From NCBI GenBank assembly GCA_902514095.1, contig CABXPS010000001.1:1-62075 (forward strand): a stretch of DNA of 62,075 nt. The letters run 5' to 3'. The stretch comes from an uncultured marine group I thaumarchaeote. Lineage in GTDB: Archaea; Thermoproteota; Nitrososphaeria; Nitrososphaerales; Nitrosopumilaceae. Position numbers and translations under genes: made by a program. Under the pieces are notes generated by a model. That model saw only the letters and a program-made list of their open reading frames with translations, was not told the origin of the DNA and did no database searches. Shown here piece by piece: positions 28,078 through 37,540 of the stretch (positions within the stretch are counted from its first letter, which is position 1; each line of letters begins with the position of its first letter).

Positions 28078-28530
28078 ATGAGTGAAAATGATGTTGTAAC
28101 ATGGTCTCAAAATTATTGTTTAAAATGGTCAGATTTTAAAGCTGAATCAAATCCTGCAATTTATGAGGATTCTCATAGTTTCATTAAATATGGATTTACT
28201 TGGGTAGTTAACTCTGATAAATTAAATGAAAATATTGTTTTTTTAATTGATCAAATAAAAACTTCGGTTGAATTTCATCCATTATTATCATGGGTTAGAA
28301 AATCTGAACTTGATGATACTTTATTAAATCATGAGCAGGGTCACTTTGATTTAGCTGAATTACTTCGTAGAGATTATGATGAAATATTAAAAAATAAATT
28401 TTATGAAAAAGTTTTTCCTACACGGGGTCAAAACGATGCACAACGAAAACAATTTGCAAAAGAAGATTCAGGTAAAATGATTTCTCTTGAAATTGATAAA
28501 CTAAGTGAAATTTTAAGAAAAAAAACGTGA
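28078..28530 (+). CDS. DUF922-like putative zinc protease, apparently frameshifted near its end
   Basis: 150 residues to the stop. The motif LNHEQGHFDLAE carries HExxH, the zincin metal-binding and catalytic site, and the overall pattern (WSDFKA near the start, HEQGHFD in the middle) fits the DUF922 family of putative metalloproteases. The frame ends just after an A8 run (28518-28525). One base earlier in frame, 28526-28615 continues with 29 more residues of the expected family ending. So either a base was lost or gained, or the ribosome slips at the A run. No signal peptide. Confidence 0.75.
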   Translation: MSENDVVTWSQNYCLKWSDFKAESNPAIYEDSHSFIKYGFTWVVNSDKLNENIVFLIDQIKTSVEFHPLLSWVRKSELDDTLLNHEQGHFDLAELLRRDYDEILKNKFYEKVFPTRGQNDAQRKQFAKEDSGKMISLEIDKLSEILRKKT

Positions 28531-28615
28531 AGATTATGATGGAGAGACAGAATATGGTCATAATGTCCCCAATCAAACTAAATATACTGAGATTTTTAAA
28601 AAACTTAAATTATAA
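28526..28615 (+). other. out-of-frame C-terminal continuation of the DUF922-like gene
   Basis: Read in the +1 frame relative to 28078-28530, these 30 codons give REDYDGETEYGHNVPNQTKY and a short tail ending in LKL before TAA. The YD-x-ET-x-x-G-x-N pattern matches the usual DUF922 ending. Joining needs removal of one A (or addition of two) in the A8 run. Confidence 0.6.
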
Positions 28616-28643
28616 TTTATAAAATAAATCTAAAATTTTTTAA

Positions 28644-28907
28644 TTAGTAATTACTAATAATTTTATTTTCTGGAATTGAATTGATATAATTTACTAAACT
28701 CCTATAATATTTTAAATGAAAATCAATGTCTTTGATCTCTGTTTGTTTTAATTCTTCTAACTCTGGACCAAAATCTCTTTTATCTGTTTGAATATGATTT
28801 AATGTTTTTTCATTAACTTCAATCATGTGAAATAAACTGTGTAACACTTCTCCTTTTTGAAGTGTTTTATTACAAGATTTTTGTAATAATAATTCAACCC
28901 AATCCAT
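28644..28907 (-). CDS. hypothetical helical protein, 87 aa
   Basis: Predicted all-helical, soluble, one Cys; begins MDWVELLLQKSCNKTLQ. No known motif. Next gene on the same strand upstream is the C2H2 microprotein at 28993, 85 bases away. Confidence 0.55.
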   Translation of the reverse strand: MDWVELLLQKSCNKTLQKGEVLHSLFHMIEVNEKTLNHIQTDKRDFGPELEELKQTEIKDIDFHLKYYRSLVNYINSIPENKIISNY

Positions 28908-28992
28908 GAATATTTTTATAAAATTATTATATCTCTTCTAAACTTGATTAATTCCAACTTCAACTCTATTTTTTTTTAGTTAGTTTATGAGC

Positions 28993-29124
28993 CTATTTTT
29001 TATTTAGTTTTTTTTGTCTGTCTGCAATTTCTTTATTTCTTTCAATATCTGAATGAATTTCAACATGTTGGAATAGGTCCTCTTTTGAATCAAATATTTG
29101 TTCACAGTAGTAACATTGATGCAT
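28993..29124 (-). CDS. C2H2 zinc-finger microprotein, 43 aa
   Basis: One classic finger: Cys4-x2-Cys7-x12-His20-x3-His24 with Phe and Leu at the core positions (CYYCEQIFDSKEDLFQHVEIH), followed by a basic helix. It would fold on its own around one zinc and could bind DNA, RNA or a protein. ATG start in AT-rich surroundings. Confidence 0.7.
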   Translation of the reverse strand: MHQCYYCEQIFDSKEDLFQHVEIHSDIERNKEIADRQKKLNKK

Positions 29125-29308
29125 TATCTAATTATGACATTATTGCTTTTATCACTTTCATTTTGTTTTATAAAGAAATTTAATTTATTTTTCTATTTTT
29201 AGTTTATTTTGATAAAAAATAATATTTTTTTAATATTTATTCTATTATTTTAGAATAAGTTTTTGTTTGTATTGATCAATTTATTTTAGTTTTATTTTTA
29301 ATTATTTT
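29125..29308. other. very AT-rich spacer
   Basis: About 180 bases of almost only A and T with long T runs. No frame or helix supported; probably terminator and promoter space. Confidence 0.4.
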
Positions 29309-29638
29309 TTATGATGTTTTAATTTCAATTTCAGAATTACATGATGGATATTTTCCTGTTTCATTTTTGAATTGTTTTATTAATTCTATTTGCTCTTGTT
29401 TTTGATTATTTGTAAAAACTCTTTGATATGTTGAAGTTTTTTGCATACATTCGTTTCCTTCAAATTCTGTGTCTACATATTTTGTAAATGTAGTTTCCAG
29501 ATTATTTGTCTCTCCAATAAATATTGGTTCTTTATTTCTGTTGTATAATACATAAACTCCTGGAATTGCTTTTACAAATTTAGCACTTTCTAACCAAACT
29601 CTCATCTTATCATCAAGTAGTTCCATAATGAGTATCAA
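29309..29638 (-). CDS. GIY-YIG-like domain protein, 109 aa
   Basis: The segment GVYVLYNRNKEPIFIGETNN near residues 27-46 fits the two-strand core of the GIY-YIG nuclease fold (G-V-Y ... F-I-G, followed by a helix). The expected catalytic Arg and Glu are not clearly placed, so this may be a binding rather than cutting version. The Met at residue 5 (MELLDDKM) is an alternative start. It is divergent from the helicase gene at 29726. Confidence 0.55.
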   Translation of the reverse strand: MILIMELLDDKMRVWLESAKFVKAIPGVYVLYNRNKEPIFIGETNNLETTFTKYVDTEFEGNECMQKTSTYQRVFTNNQKQEQIELIKQFKNETGKYPSCNSEIEIKTS

Positions 29639-29725
29639 TTTGACTAGATATTAAACGATATTAGAAAATCTTGTATATCACAAGAACCTTCATGCTTTTA
29701 ATACCTACAACAGAGATGATCAATC

Positions 29726-31405
29726 CTGCCTCTTTTAGAAAAATTTCCCGATCATTTTAGTCCTCGTCAAATTCAAAAAAATATTATCAATGAAATTGAA
29801 GAAAAATTAAAATCTGGATATAAGAAAATAATTATTTGTGCTCCTACTGGAGTTGGAAAATCATTAGTTGGTGCCACTGTTTCAAATTACTTTGATAGTT
29901 CTTTTACTGTAACTGCCTCAAAACATCTACAAGATCAATATATCAAAGATATTCCATTTTTAAAACCTGTTAAAGGCAAACAAAATTTTCCATGTTTAAA
30001 ATTAATGTCTGCTGAAAAAATTGAGAATGATCAAAGAGCTATGAAGGAGGGATTAACTTGTGATAAAGGTCAATGTCAAGAAAGGGTCAATAAAAATGGG
30101 AAAGAAATAGTAAAAATTTGTGATTTTAAGCCTACAATTAAGCAAGTTGAGGATAATGTACAAGATTCCTTATCTTGTCATTATTATTTACAAAAATATG
30201 ATGCGCTAGTTTCAAAGCATTCGTTGTGGAATTACCATGCATTTTTTACAATAATGAAATATAACAAAAAATTATTTGCTGATTATCTTGATAGAAAAGT
30301 TACTGTATTTGATGAAGCTCATAAAATTGAGGATCAAATAATACAATTTATTGGATTTGATATTTTTGCTGGGCAGGTTGATGAATGTAATCTGAATCCC
30401 GATAGATACAATTTTACCGATTTAGATTCAATGATTCAACTTACTGATGACATTGCATTTTCCTATGCAAAAAAAATTAAAGATATCAAAGAAAGCCCTG
30501 TATTTCAAAATAATCCTGATTTTGAATTAATTACAGGATTAGAAAGACGATATGATAGGGCTGCTCAGGCAAAAATTGACATTATTGCAGATAAAGATAA
30601 TTTCATTGTCAATGATCCTGTTAAAGACATCAATGGTAATTTTAGAACTATTTCTGTAAAACCTATTGATGTTTCAAAATTTGCACATGAATTTTTTGAT
30701 ACAGAATATCAAATATTCATGTCTGCAACAATTGATAAATCTAGTTTTTGTGAAAATATGGGTTTAGAAAAAGAGGATGTTGCATTTGTTGATACTAAAA
30801 AATCCCCTTTTCCAATGGAACACCGTAAAATTGATCTTCTAAATGTTCGAAGATTGAGTTATGGTTCCACTGAAGAAGATGAATTAGAAGTAATAAAAAC
30901 AATGGATAGAATTTTAGATGAGCATTCTGATGAACGTGGATTAATTTTAACTTCTTCTATTCCAAGATGTCATAAAATTATTCGATATTTATCTCCCAAA
31001 AACACTAAACGAATTAGACTTTGTCATAGTAAAAACAAAGACGATAAAACACAAGATGAAGTAATTTCTGAACATTCCTCTGATCCTACGAGTGTCTTAC
31101 TTTCATCATCTTTGTGGGAAGGAGTTGATTTGAAGGATGATCTATCTAGATTTCAAATTATTGCAAAAGTACCATACCCAAATTATACTGAAAAACGAAC
31201 AAAGGCAAAAATGAATAAATTTCCTCTATGGTATACTTCTCAAACCTTGACTAAATTATTACAGGGATTCGGACGTTCAATTAGAAGTGATGATGATTGG
31301 GCACAAACATATGTTCTTGATACTGCTGTAAATAATGTATTTTTTAAAGCCCAACAAATGATTCCTAAGGCTTACTATGATGTTTTAGGTATGGATGAAC
31401 TGTAG
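29726..31405 (+). CDS. DinG/XPD-type superfamily 2 DNA helicase, start codon unresolved
   Basis: ATP-dependent helicase of the Rad3/XPD/DinG group. From about 29735 the frame reads LLEKFPDHFSPRQIQ, then Walker A CAPTGVGKS near 29840; the first ATG in this frame (30005) lies after Walker A, so it cannot be the real start. Four cysteines between motifs I and II (PCLK, TCDKGQC, SCHYY) suit the 4Fe-4S cluster of XPD-like helicases. DEAH occurs in VFDEAHKIED, and the motif VI segment is QGFGRSIRS. The in-frame stop TGA just before 29726 leaves only CTG at 29726 (or a rarer codon) unless a base is wrong in the TTTT run near 29732. TATA-like CTTTTAATA at 29695-29703. Confidence 0.82.
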   Translation: MPLLEKFPDHFSPRQIQKNIINEIEEKLKSGYKKIIICAPTGVGKSLVGATVSNYFDSSFTVTASKHLQDQYIKDIPFLKPVKGKQNFPCLKLMSAEKIENDQRAMKEGLTCDKGQCQERVNKNGKEIVKICDFKPTIKQVEDNVQDSLSCHYYLQKYDALVSKHSLWNYHAFFTIMKYNKKLFADYLDRKVTVFDEAHKIEDQIIQFIGFDIFAGQVDECNLNPDRYNFTDLDSMIQLTDDIAFSYAKKIKDIKESPVFQNNPDFELITGLERRYDRAAQAKIDIIADKDNFIVNDPVKDINGNFRTISVKPIDVSKFAHEFFDTEYQIFMSATIDKSSFCENMGLEKEDVAFVDTKKSPFPMEHRKIDLLNVRRLSYGSTEEDELEVIKTMDRILDEHSDERGLILTSSIPRCHKIIRYLSPKNTKRIRLCHSKNKDDKTQDEVISEHSSDPTSVLLSSSLWEGVDLKDDLSRFQIIAKVPYPNYTEKRTKAKMNKFPLWYTSQTLTKLLQGFGRSIRSDDDWAQTYVLDTAVNNVFFKAQQMIPKAYYDVLGMDEL

Positions 31406-31499
31406 ATATTTTTTTAAAAAAAATTTTTGATTTTAATTATTTAATTTACATAAATTAATTCATCTTAATTATTCTGCACAGTAATTGTAAATGGAGTAA

Positions 31500-32006
31500 T
31501 TAATCCAAAATTTCTTGTAAATGTGGGTATTCTTCTATCCAAAATTTCTGATTTACGCATTCCCATTCCCATAATACAAATGGCTCATTGTCTAATTCCA
31601 AATTATTTTCATTTAATATTTGAATTTCATTTTTGATATTTTGAATTTCTGATTGTTGATCAGATAGATATTGTAAACGATGTTCTACCTCAAATATTCT
31701 TTCTTCTATAACAACTTCAAAATATGATTGAGGTCTTGACTCCATTGCACCTGCACATGTATATTCTATTATTTCGTTATATTGCAATTGTAATTCATCC
31801 ATTCTCAGATTTGCATCAAATTTGACAACTTCATCTAAATCTATAATTTCTTCCTCATCTAGTATTGCTATTTCCTCATCTGTTGGATTTTCAGTTTCTT
31901 CTATTTTATCATCAAAAATTACTGCAAAAACAACTCCAATACAGCTAATTATCGTTAATCCTAGGAGGGTATTTTTCTTCATTAAACGTTTTAATCTATT
32001 TGCCAA
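31500..32006 (-). CDS. single-pass membrane protein with external coiled coil
   Basis: 168 residues: basic N-terminus, one membrane helix (TLLGLTIISCIGVVFAVIF), an acidic linker (DDKIEETENPTDEEIAILDE), then a helical domain with two cysteines (EYTCAGAM, WECVNQ) that could be disulfide-linked outside. No family recognised. Convergent with the helicase gene. Confidence 0.6.
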   Translation of the reverse strand: MANRLKRLMKKNTLLGLTIISCIGVVFAVIFDDKIEETENPTDEEIAILDEEEIIDLDEVVKFDANLRMDELQLQYNEIIEYTCAGAMESRPQSYFEVVIEERIFEVEHRLQYLSDQQSEIQNIKNEIQILNENNLELDNEPFVLWEWECVNQKFWIEEYPHLQEILD

Positions 32007-32046
32007 CTTAAGGCTTTTCTAAACCTCTGTAATGATTTGATTATTT

Positions 32047-33720
32047 TTATGAATTAGCAGATGTGATTGCACCATGTGCAGCTGAACCTACAAGTGTTGC
32101 ATATTTTGCAAGAGCACCTGTTTTATAATTTGGTTCGGGTTTACTCCATTGGTTTCTTCTATTTTGTAATTCTTCTTCAGATACATAAAGATCAATAATG
32201 TTAGTTTCAGTATCAATTGTAATTTTATCTCCATTTTTGACTAATCCAATTGGACCGCCAACATATGCTTCTGGTGCAACATGTCCTACCATGAATCCCC
32301 TTGTGCCTCCAGAAAATCTACCATCTGTTACCATTGCCACTTTTTTTCCTAATCCTTGTCCTACTAATGCAGCAGTAGTTGCTAACATCTCCCTCATTCC
32401 AGGCCCTCCTTTTGGTCCTTCATATCTAATTACAACTACATCTCCTTCATCGATTTCACCTTTTGATACTGCATCAAATGCATATTCTTCTCTATCGTAA
32501 ACTTTTGCACTTCCAGTAAATTTTGTCATATCTACACCAGCTGTTTTAATTACAGCTCCTTCTGGTGCTAGACTTCCTTTTAGAACAACTGCAGTGCCAA
32601 CTTCATGTAGGGGATTTTCAATTGATCTAACAATATGCTGTTCTGTAGCTGGTAATTTTATTGAGTTGAGGTTTTCTTTTATTGTTTTTCCAGTAACTGT
32701 TATGCAATTTTCATTGAGTAACCCTTTTTCCAGTAATTTTTTTAATACAAATGGGATGCCTCCAATTTTATCTAATGAATTCATTACATAATTTCCACCT
32801 GGCTTCATATCTGCTAAATGGGGGGTTTTCTTCCTAATTCTTTCAAAATCATCATATGTTAAATCAATATTTACTTCATTTGCAAGTGCAAGTAAATGTA
32901 ATATGCCGTTAGTTGAACCTCCAACAGAGTTTAACATCATGATTGCATTTTCAAATGCTTCAAAAGTTAAGATTTCTTTAGGTCGGATATTCATTTCTAA
33001 AAGTTTAGCACATGCAATACCTGAATCATATACCATTTTATTTCGTCTTTCATCTTCTGCTGGTGGACTTGCACTTCCAGGTAATGCTAAGCCTATTGCT
33101 TCTGAAATTGAAGCCATTGTATTTGCAGTAAACATTCCTCCACATGATCCTGCATTTGGACATGCTACATTTTCAATATTTTTTAAATCCTCTAGTGATA
33201 ATTTCCCTGCATCGTAAGCGCCTACTGCTTCATAGACATCTACAACTGTGAGTTCTTTCCCATCTAACATTCCTGGCATAATTGTTCCACCGTAAACAAA
33301 CACTGATGGAATGTTTAATCTTGCCATTGCCATCATTGTTCCAGGTAAGCTTTTATCACATCCTGCAATTCCTACCAATGCATCGTATTGATGTGCTCTA
33401 ACCATTAATTCAATTGAATCTGCAATTACTTCTCTAGATATTAGAGATGATTTCATACCTTCATGCCCCATGGCTATTCCATCACTAACTGCAATCGTTG
33501 AAAATTCTCTAGGAGTTGCACCTCCATCTGTTACTCCTTTTTTAGCTTCTAAAGCTAATTGGGGTAGATGGATGTTACAAGGTGTTGCCTCATTACCTGT
33601 ATGACACACACCTATGAATTGTTTAGATAAATCATTATCATTTAATCCCATAGCCTTGTACATGGCTCTATGAGGTGATCTAGCAGTACCTTCTACAACA
33701 TTTCTACTAGATATTTCCAT
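32047..33720 (-). CDS. ilvD: dihydroxy-acid dehydratase
   Basis: Dehydrates dihydroxy acids in valine, leucine and isoleucine synthesis; iron-sulfur enzyme. 557 residues, normal length. Cluster-binding and signature segments are present: GCDKSLPG near residue 122, [16 protein letters not shown] near 190, and the C-terminal [15 protein letters not shown] start; the 460-base region before it holds the inverted repeats at 33901-34014, which might take part in its control or that of the opposite gene. No other ilv or leu genes are near. Confidence 0.97.
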   Translation of the reverse strand: MEISSRNVVEGTARSPHRAMYKAMGLNDNDLSKQFIGVCHTGNEATPCNIHLPQLALEAKKGVTDGGATPREFSTIAVSDGIAMGHEGMKSSLISREVIADSIELMVRAHQYDALVGIAGCDKSLPGTMMAMARLNIPSVFVYGGTIMPGMLDGKELTVVDVYEAVGAYDAGKLSLEDLKNIENVACPNAGSCGGMFTANTMASISEAIGLALPGSASPPAEDERRNKMVYDSGIACAKLLEMNIRPKEILTFEAFENAIMMLNSVGGSTNGILHLLALANEVNIDLTYDDFERIRKKTPHLADMKPGGNYVMNSLDKIGGIPFVLKKLLEKGLLNENCITVTGKTIKENLNSIKLPATEQHIVRSIENPLHEVGTAVVLKGSLAPEGAVIKTAGVDMTKFTGSAKVYDREEYAFDAVSKGEIDEGDVVVIRYEGPKGGPGMREMLATTAALVGQGLGKKVAMVTDGRFSGGTRGFMVGHVAPEAYVGGPIGLVKNGDKITIDTETNIIDLYVSEEELQNRRNQWSKPEPNYKTGALAKYATLVGSAAHGAITSANS

Positions 33721-33900
33721 AATAGATAATTTTCAAATTAGTATAATTTAGACTTTACAGATGAGTATGAGTGTTGATTGTTCAAACAGAATTAGAAATG
33801 ATTTAACAAATCCAAAAATAAAAAAACAAGCCTAAAATCAAAATACTATAAGTGCTCTATTTACTCACAGTATTTGTAATTTTTAGGAGTGTTTTGTATC

Positions 33901-34014
33901 CAATCAATTGTGATTGTATTGCAAAAAATTGAGGAAACATGACAATTTTTTGCATTTCTCTATTGATTCCAAGCATGAATTGTGTATCATAAACTACGAT
34001 CTAATGTAGATCGT
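33901..34014. repeat. cluster of three inverted repeats in intergenic space
   Basis: CAATCA/TGATTG at 33901-33916 (loop 4); TGCAAAAAATTG/CAATTTTTTGCA at 33920-33954 (12-bp perfect arms, loop 11); ACGATCTA/TAGATCGT at 33996-34014 (8-bp arms, loop 3). The gap 33721-34185 has no convincing gene. Could be operators, terminators or the ends of a small element. Confidence 0.6.
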
Positions 34015-34185
34015 TAATTTTGTTTGATTCTTTACATATTTCATATCGATCTGAAATGGTTAGAAATTATTCTAAATTTTCATTATCTAATTGAAAAATG
34101 TTCTTCTGTTGATTTTTTCTTTTGATTTTATCCATATTTTTTCTTATATCATAACCCTTAAGTTGAAATAAAATTTAGCTGTTTT

Positions 34186-34335
34186 ATGTTGTTTACAATT
34201 TATAAATTGAAATGTGATAATGGTCATGCTACAAATGCTGTTGTATTAGAGGGAGATACTCTTGAAGAAACATTGAAAAAATTTACGCTTAGAAGTAAGT
34301 GTAAGAGTTGCTGTTTACCTTTACACAAATCTTGA
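34186..34335 (+). CDS. small Cys-rich protein, 49 aa
   Basis: Begins MLFTIYKLKCDNGHATNAVV and ends with CKSCCLPLHKS: Cys10, His14 and the Cys-x2-Cys-Cys ... His end give enough ligands for one zinc. The amphipathic middle (EGDTLEETLKKF) supports real coding. Function unknown; another member of the microprotein set. Confidence 0.5.
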   Translation: MLFTIYKLKCDNGHATNAVVLEGDTLEETLKKFTLRSKCKSCCLPLHKS

Positions 34336-34367
34336 TTTTTTTAAAATAACTCTTAATTAAAAATTAA

Positions 34368-34445
34368 GAACGTCAAAAGATAGATAATTTTCATTTGAAA
34401 TTTCTGTGGTGTGCTAAAGTCCAACCAATTACCTATCTGAGGTTC
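34368..34445 (+). ncRNA. possible structured RNA
   Basis: GAAC 34368-34371 pairs with GTTC 34442-34445, and AGATAG 34378-34383 with CTATCT 34433-34438, forming an interrupted outer helix around a 49-base internal part containing TGGT...ACCA-like segments. TTTTAAAATA at 34337-34346 lies about 26 bases upstream. Weaker than the other RNA candidates because the arms are short and AT-rich. Confidence 0.3.
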
Positions 34446-34584
34446 TCATGACATAATATTTGATAAATAATAAAAATTGTTTGTACATTAAAATTAACAT
34501 TTGTTTGTTTTTTTCTTATTATTCTAATTATAATTAAGAAACTAATTCATCATAGTTATTTTCAATAATTTATTCATAAAATGG

Positions 34585-34842
34585 GTGGATGATGATATAA
34601 TTTACAATGATATTCTTAATTTAGAAAAGGATATTCTGCATATTGAAGAAACATTAGTTGAATTTCTTAACTTAAAATATGAAGAAGGAATTAAAAAATC
34701 ACTTCATCAATTAGAATCAAATTTAAGATATTTGAGTATCCTTGCTAATGGTGCTCCTATAAATAAAAATGAGGATAGAAAAATTATGGATTTTTTAAGA
34801 ACACATTATGATTATTTACAAAAATTATCTGTACCTGCATGA
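34585..34842 (+). CDS. hypothetical helical protein, 85 aa
   Basis: All-helical acidic protein from a GTG start; an ATG 4 bases upstream is out of frame. Heptad-like pattern (ILNLEKDILHIEETLVEFLNL) suggests a coiled coil or four-helix unit. No known family. Confidence 0.6.
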   Translation: MDDDIIYNDILNLEKDILHIEETLVEFLNLKYEEGIKKSLHQLESNLRYLSILANGAPINKNEDRKIMDFLRTHYDYLQKLSVPA

Positions 34843-34905
34843 TTTAAGATACTAGTTTCAAATAATCTCCCTTCAGTTTAAATTGAAAATATATCGTGAA
34901 AAAAT

Positions 34906-35121
34906 ATGGAAGAAAAATCAAAAATCGAACAAAAAGCTCTTGAATGCCCTGTTTGTAAAAGTAACAAAGCAATGATTGCAGGTGAGAATGTTAAACTTGG
35001 TGGAAAATTTGAAGATAAGGAATTTTTAACAACTGAATTAACTGTTTTAAAATGTACCAAATGTGGGTATTACATGTTCTTTGATAAAATGGCTCAGTTT
35101 ACTACAAAAGATAAATCTTAA
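34906..35121 (+). CDS. zinc-ribbon protein, 71 aa
   Basis: Two Cys-x2-Cys knuckles (ECPVCKS near residue 15, KCTKCGY near residue 51) separated by a beta-rich stretch: a standard zinc ribbon. Such short ribbons often act as nucleic-acid or protein adaptors. It is followed convergently by 35126-35722 with 4 bases between the stops. Confidence 0.7.
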   Translation: MEEKSKIEQKALECPVCKSNKAMIAGENVKLGGKFEDKEFLTTELTVLKCTKCGYYMFFDKMAQFTTKDKS

Positions 35122-35125
35122 GAAT

Positions 35126-35722
35126 TTATTTTCTGATTTCTTGATTATCTAATTGGTTTAAATATTCTTGAATTTGTTCATTTGTTTCTCCACCAAATGT
35201 GATTAAGATTTTATCATCTTCAACAATTTCATATTCTCTGATGTCCGAGACTGATTCACCATTGATAAAATATTTTAAAGAATATTCATCATTTGTACAG
35301 AATTGTTTTCCATCTGGGAATATGTAACATTGATCATCAAGTCCTATTGATAGTGAATTGAATAGGTATTCTAATTCAACACCTGTCGCATGTTTGTGAA
35401 TTGTTGACCCATCTCGGGATTCAAAATGTATCCAAGGGGATTTTATCTGATAAGCTGGTGCTGAGAAATCAAATTCATCGCCAAATATTTTTACTAAAAT
35501 TCCTGCATGTGAGTGTTCACTTCCCAATGCACCTGCATTTTCTGGTCCTCCTGGAGCTTCAACTGTCATTGTTAAAAACAAATATCCTGCATATCCTACA
35601 ATTACTGCAATTACTGCTAGTACACCTATTGCAATTAGAGTTTGTTTCCTTTTCTCAGCTGAGTGTTTTGTGGCATAACTGTCACGTTTAATTTCACGCT
35701 CTTTTCTATCTTTTCGACCCAT
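35126..35722 (-). CDS. membrane-anchored protein with His-containing external domain
   Basis: 198 residues: a basic start, one membrane helix (TLIAIGVLAVIAVIVGYAGYLF), then an external domain with HSHAGILVKIFG, IHFE, and IHKHATGVE. The spaced histidines may bind metal. A Cys pair (QCYIF, QFCTND) could be a disulfide. The end looks like a ubiquitin-like strand set (DKILITFGGE). Family conserved in my memory of thaumarchaeal proteomes but without a functional name. Confidence 0.65.
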   Translation of the reverse strand: MGRKDRKEREIKRDSYATKHSAEKRKQTLIAIGVLAVIAVIVGYAGYLFLTMTVEAPGGPENAGALGSEHSHAGILVKIFGDEFDFSAPAYQIKSPWIHFESRDGSTIHKHATGVELEYLFNSLSIGLDDQCYIFPDGKQFCTNDEYSLKYFINGESVSDIREYEIVEDDKILITFGGETNEQIQEYLNQLDNQEIRK

Positions 35723-35799
35723 GAACGTTCAAACTCTGAAATTACCCCTATTAAAGATATAATACAAACAATAAATAAAATTGAGAAATATGCTTCAAT

Positions 35800-36207
35800 A
35801 TGACTTGTATTTTTTGTGATATATTAGATGGAAACCGTGAAGCCCATATGATATATGAGGATGAAGATCATGTTGCCTTTTTAGACAAATATCCAATTGA
35901 TGATGGACATACTTTGGTAATTCCAAGAACACATCACGAAAGAATCACTGATATGGATTCAGATAATGTTGGAAAAATCTTTTCGCTAGTACCTAAAATT
36001 GCAAAAGCTGTATTGATAGGATCCGGTGCAGATGCGTTTAGTTTAGCACAAAATAATGGCAAAGCGGCCAAACAAATTATTCCTCATGTCCACATCCACA
36101 TTATTCCTAGATATAATAATAAAGGAACAGTATGGACAAAACGTCAAATTCCTAGTGATGATGTATTATCTGAATTAGCAGCAAAAATTAGATCTGCTCT
36201 TATTTAG
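35800..36207 (+). CDS. HIT-family nucleotide hydrolase or transferase
   Basis: 135 residues. The histidine triad is complete: HVHIHIIPRY (H-x-H-x-H). N-terminal CIFCDIL gives the usual Cys pair region, followed by YEDEDHVAFLDKYP. HIT proteins hydrolyse nucleotide phosphoramidates or dinucleoside polyphosphates; substrate unknown. Divergent from 35126-35722; its end overlaps the convergent aRF1 gene by 8 bases. Confidence 0.92.
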   Translation: MTCIFCDILDGNREAHMIYEDEDHVAFLDKYPIDDGHTLVIPRTHHERITDMDSDNVGKIFSLVPKIAKAVLIGSGADAFSLAQNNGKAAKQIIPHVHIHIIPRYNNKGTVWTKRQIPSDDVLSELAAKIRSALI

Positions 36208-37480
36208 TATGACCTGGATTATATCTCAAAATTGCACCAATTTTTCCCAGACTTGCAAGCATGTTTCCGTGTTCTGCACTACCCGAAATAACTTCTAACT
36301 GGGATCCTGCTTTTGCAGCAATAATTTGTAAATAATCTACAATATCTTGTTCATTAACTTCCATATCCATGGCTTTACATTCTGGACAAGGATTGTTTTT
36401 GTATTCTGTTTTTTTTGGAATTACAAGTGGTCTTTCTACAATATCTTCTTGAATGTGCTTACAGCGTCTACATGCAGCTTCTACTCTGTGTAAATTTGTA
36501 TTATCTGTAATGAGTAATGTTTTAACAACATTATTTTTTAAAAATTCTATTACTTCTTGTAATCCATATGCTCCCTTCCCTGTATTTGTATTAATTTCTC
36601 TAAACAAATCTTCAATCATTTTTTTCTCTTCAACTAATCTAAAACTTCCTAAGATGTCGGCTGATTTTGCAAATGCTTCTCGAATGCCTTCAGAACCTGA
36701 ATAACTAGCATCAATTGTATTGATAATGTTATTTTGTAATCTATACTCTAAATAATTTCCATTAATGAAATCTTCTTTGGTTGGGCCTGGACCTGATATT
36801 ATTAGTCCCTTTACAGGATAAATATCGATAAAATATTCTCTAGTTGTTTGAGCTACTCTGTTGTAAAAATAACTTAATTCCATTTCTCTTAATTTTTGGA
36901 ATCTTTTTGCAGATTGCCCACCTTGTCTATGTTTTCCTGCAACTCCTGAACCTGTTTGAGATAAAACTTCAATTTTATCCCCATGAAGTAAACCCCATCC
37001 TGCATCTTTGGCATCTATTGCTAAAAATCCAATTAAATTGTCATCTTTTAGCATATCTTTTAGAATGTCAACATGGAAATGATCATCACATCGATATAGA
37101 TATTGATTCAAATCTTTTGGAGGTTCAATTTCCCATGCAGTAACAACTTCGCTTCCTAAGGGACCTCCCTCTTCTTGCGGTAATGCTCCACAAAAAATAA
37201 CCAGTCCTTTTTCTGGTGTTTTTTTGTACATTTTTAATTTTTGAACAACTTTGCCTAGAGAATCAACAACATGTGATCTTGTCAAATCTGACTTTATGTT
37301 ATCTGCTGTTCCTTGTTCTTGTTGAAGTGAACCAATAATCTCATGAAGTTGTTTTCCTTTTGGAATATACACTGTAATTAGTTCAGTACCCCTGCCAGTT
37401 TTTTTGGATAACTCTTCTAATGTTTTTCTGATTTTATAGAGTTTAACTGAATCCTGTTTTTCTATATTGATCTTAACCAT
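36200..37480 (-). CDS. prf1: archaeal peptide chain release factor 1 (aRF1)
   Basis: Recognises all three stop codons and releases the finished protein. 426 residues, typical for archaea. Stop-codon recognition motif NIKS near residue 62 (TADNIKSDL), the catalytic GGQ near 188 (KHRQGGQSAKRF), and a C-terminal minidomain with a zinc-type Cys set (CRRCKH, CPECKA). All key residues are intact. Confidence 0.97.
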   Translation of the reverse strand: MVKINIEKQDSVKLYKIRKTLEELSKKTGRGTELITVYIPKGKQLHEIIGSLQQEQGTADNIKSDLTRSHVVDSLGKVVQKLKMYKKTPEKGLVIFCGALPQEEGGPLGSEVVTAWEIEPPKDLNQYLYRCDDHFHVDILKDMLKDDNLIGFLAIDAKDAGWGLLHGDKIEVLSQTGSGVAGKHRQGGQSAKRFQKLREMELSYFYNRVAQTTREYFIDIYPVKGLIISGPGPTKEDFINGNYLEYRLQNNIINTIDASYSGSEGIREAFAKSADILGSFRLVEEKKMIEDLFREINTNTGKGAYGLQEVIEFLKNNVVKTLLITDNTNLHRVEAACRRCKHIQEDIVERPLVIPKKTEYKNNPCPECKAMDMEVNEQDIVDYLQIIAAKAGSQLEVISGSAEHGNMLASLGKIGAILRYNPGHTK

Positions 37481-37540
37481 TCATTGATTGTCTTTATCAT
37501 CGGATATTAATCCATATTGATTCAATTTTTAGTCTTCAAA

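Noticed and set aside
35401-35691. Leucine/His-rich plus-strand reading frame of 96 codons
   Set aside because: It is the opposite-strand shadow of the membrane-anchored gene 35126-35722 and its composition is typical of antisense reading of that gene.
36844-37143. 99-codon plus-strand frame inside aRF1
   Set aside because: Shadow of a well-supported essential gene; no promoter and biased composition.
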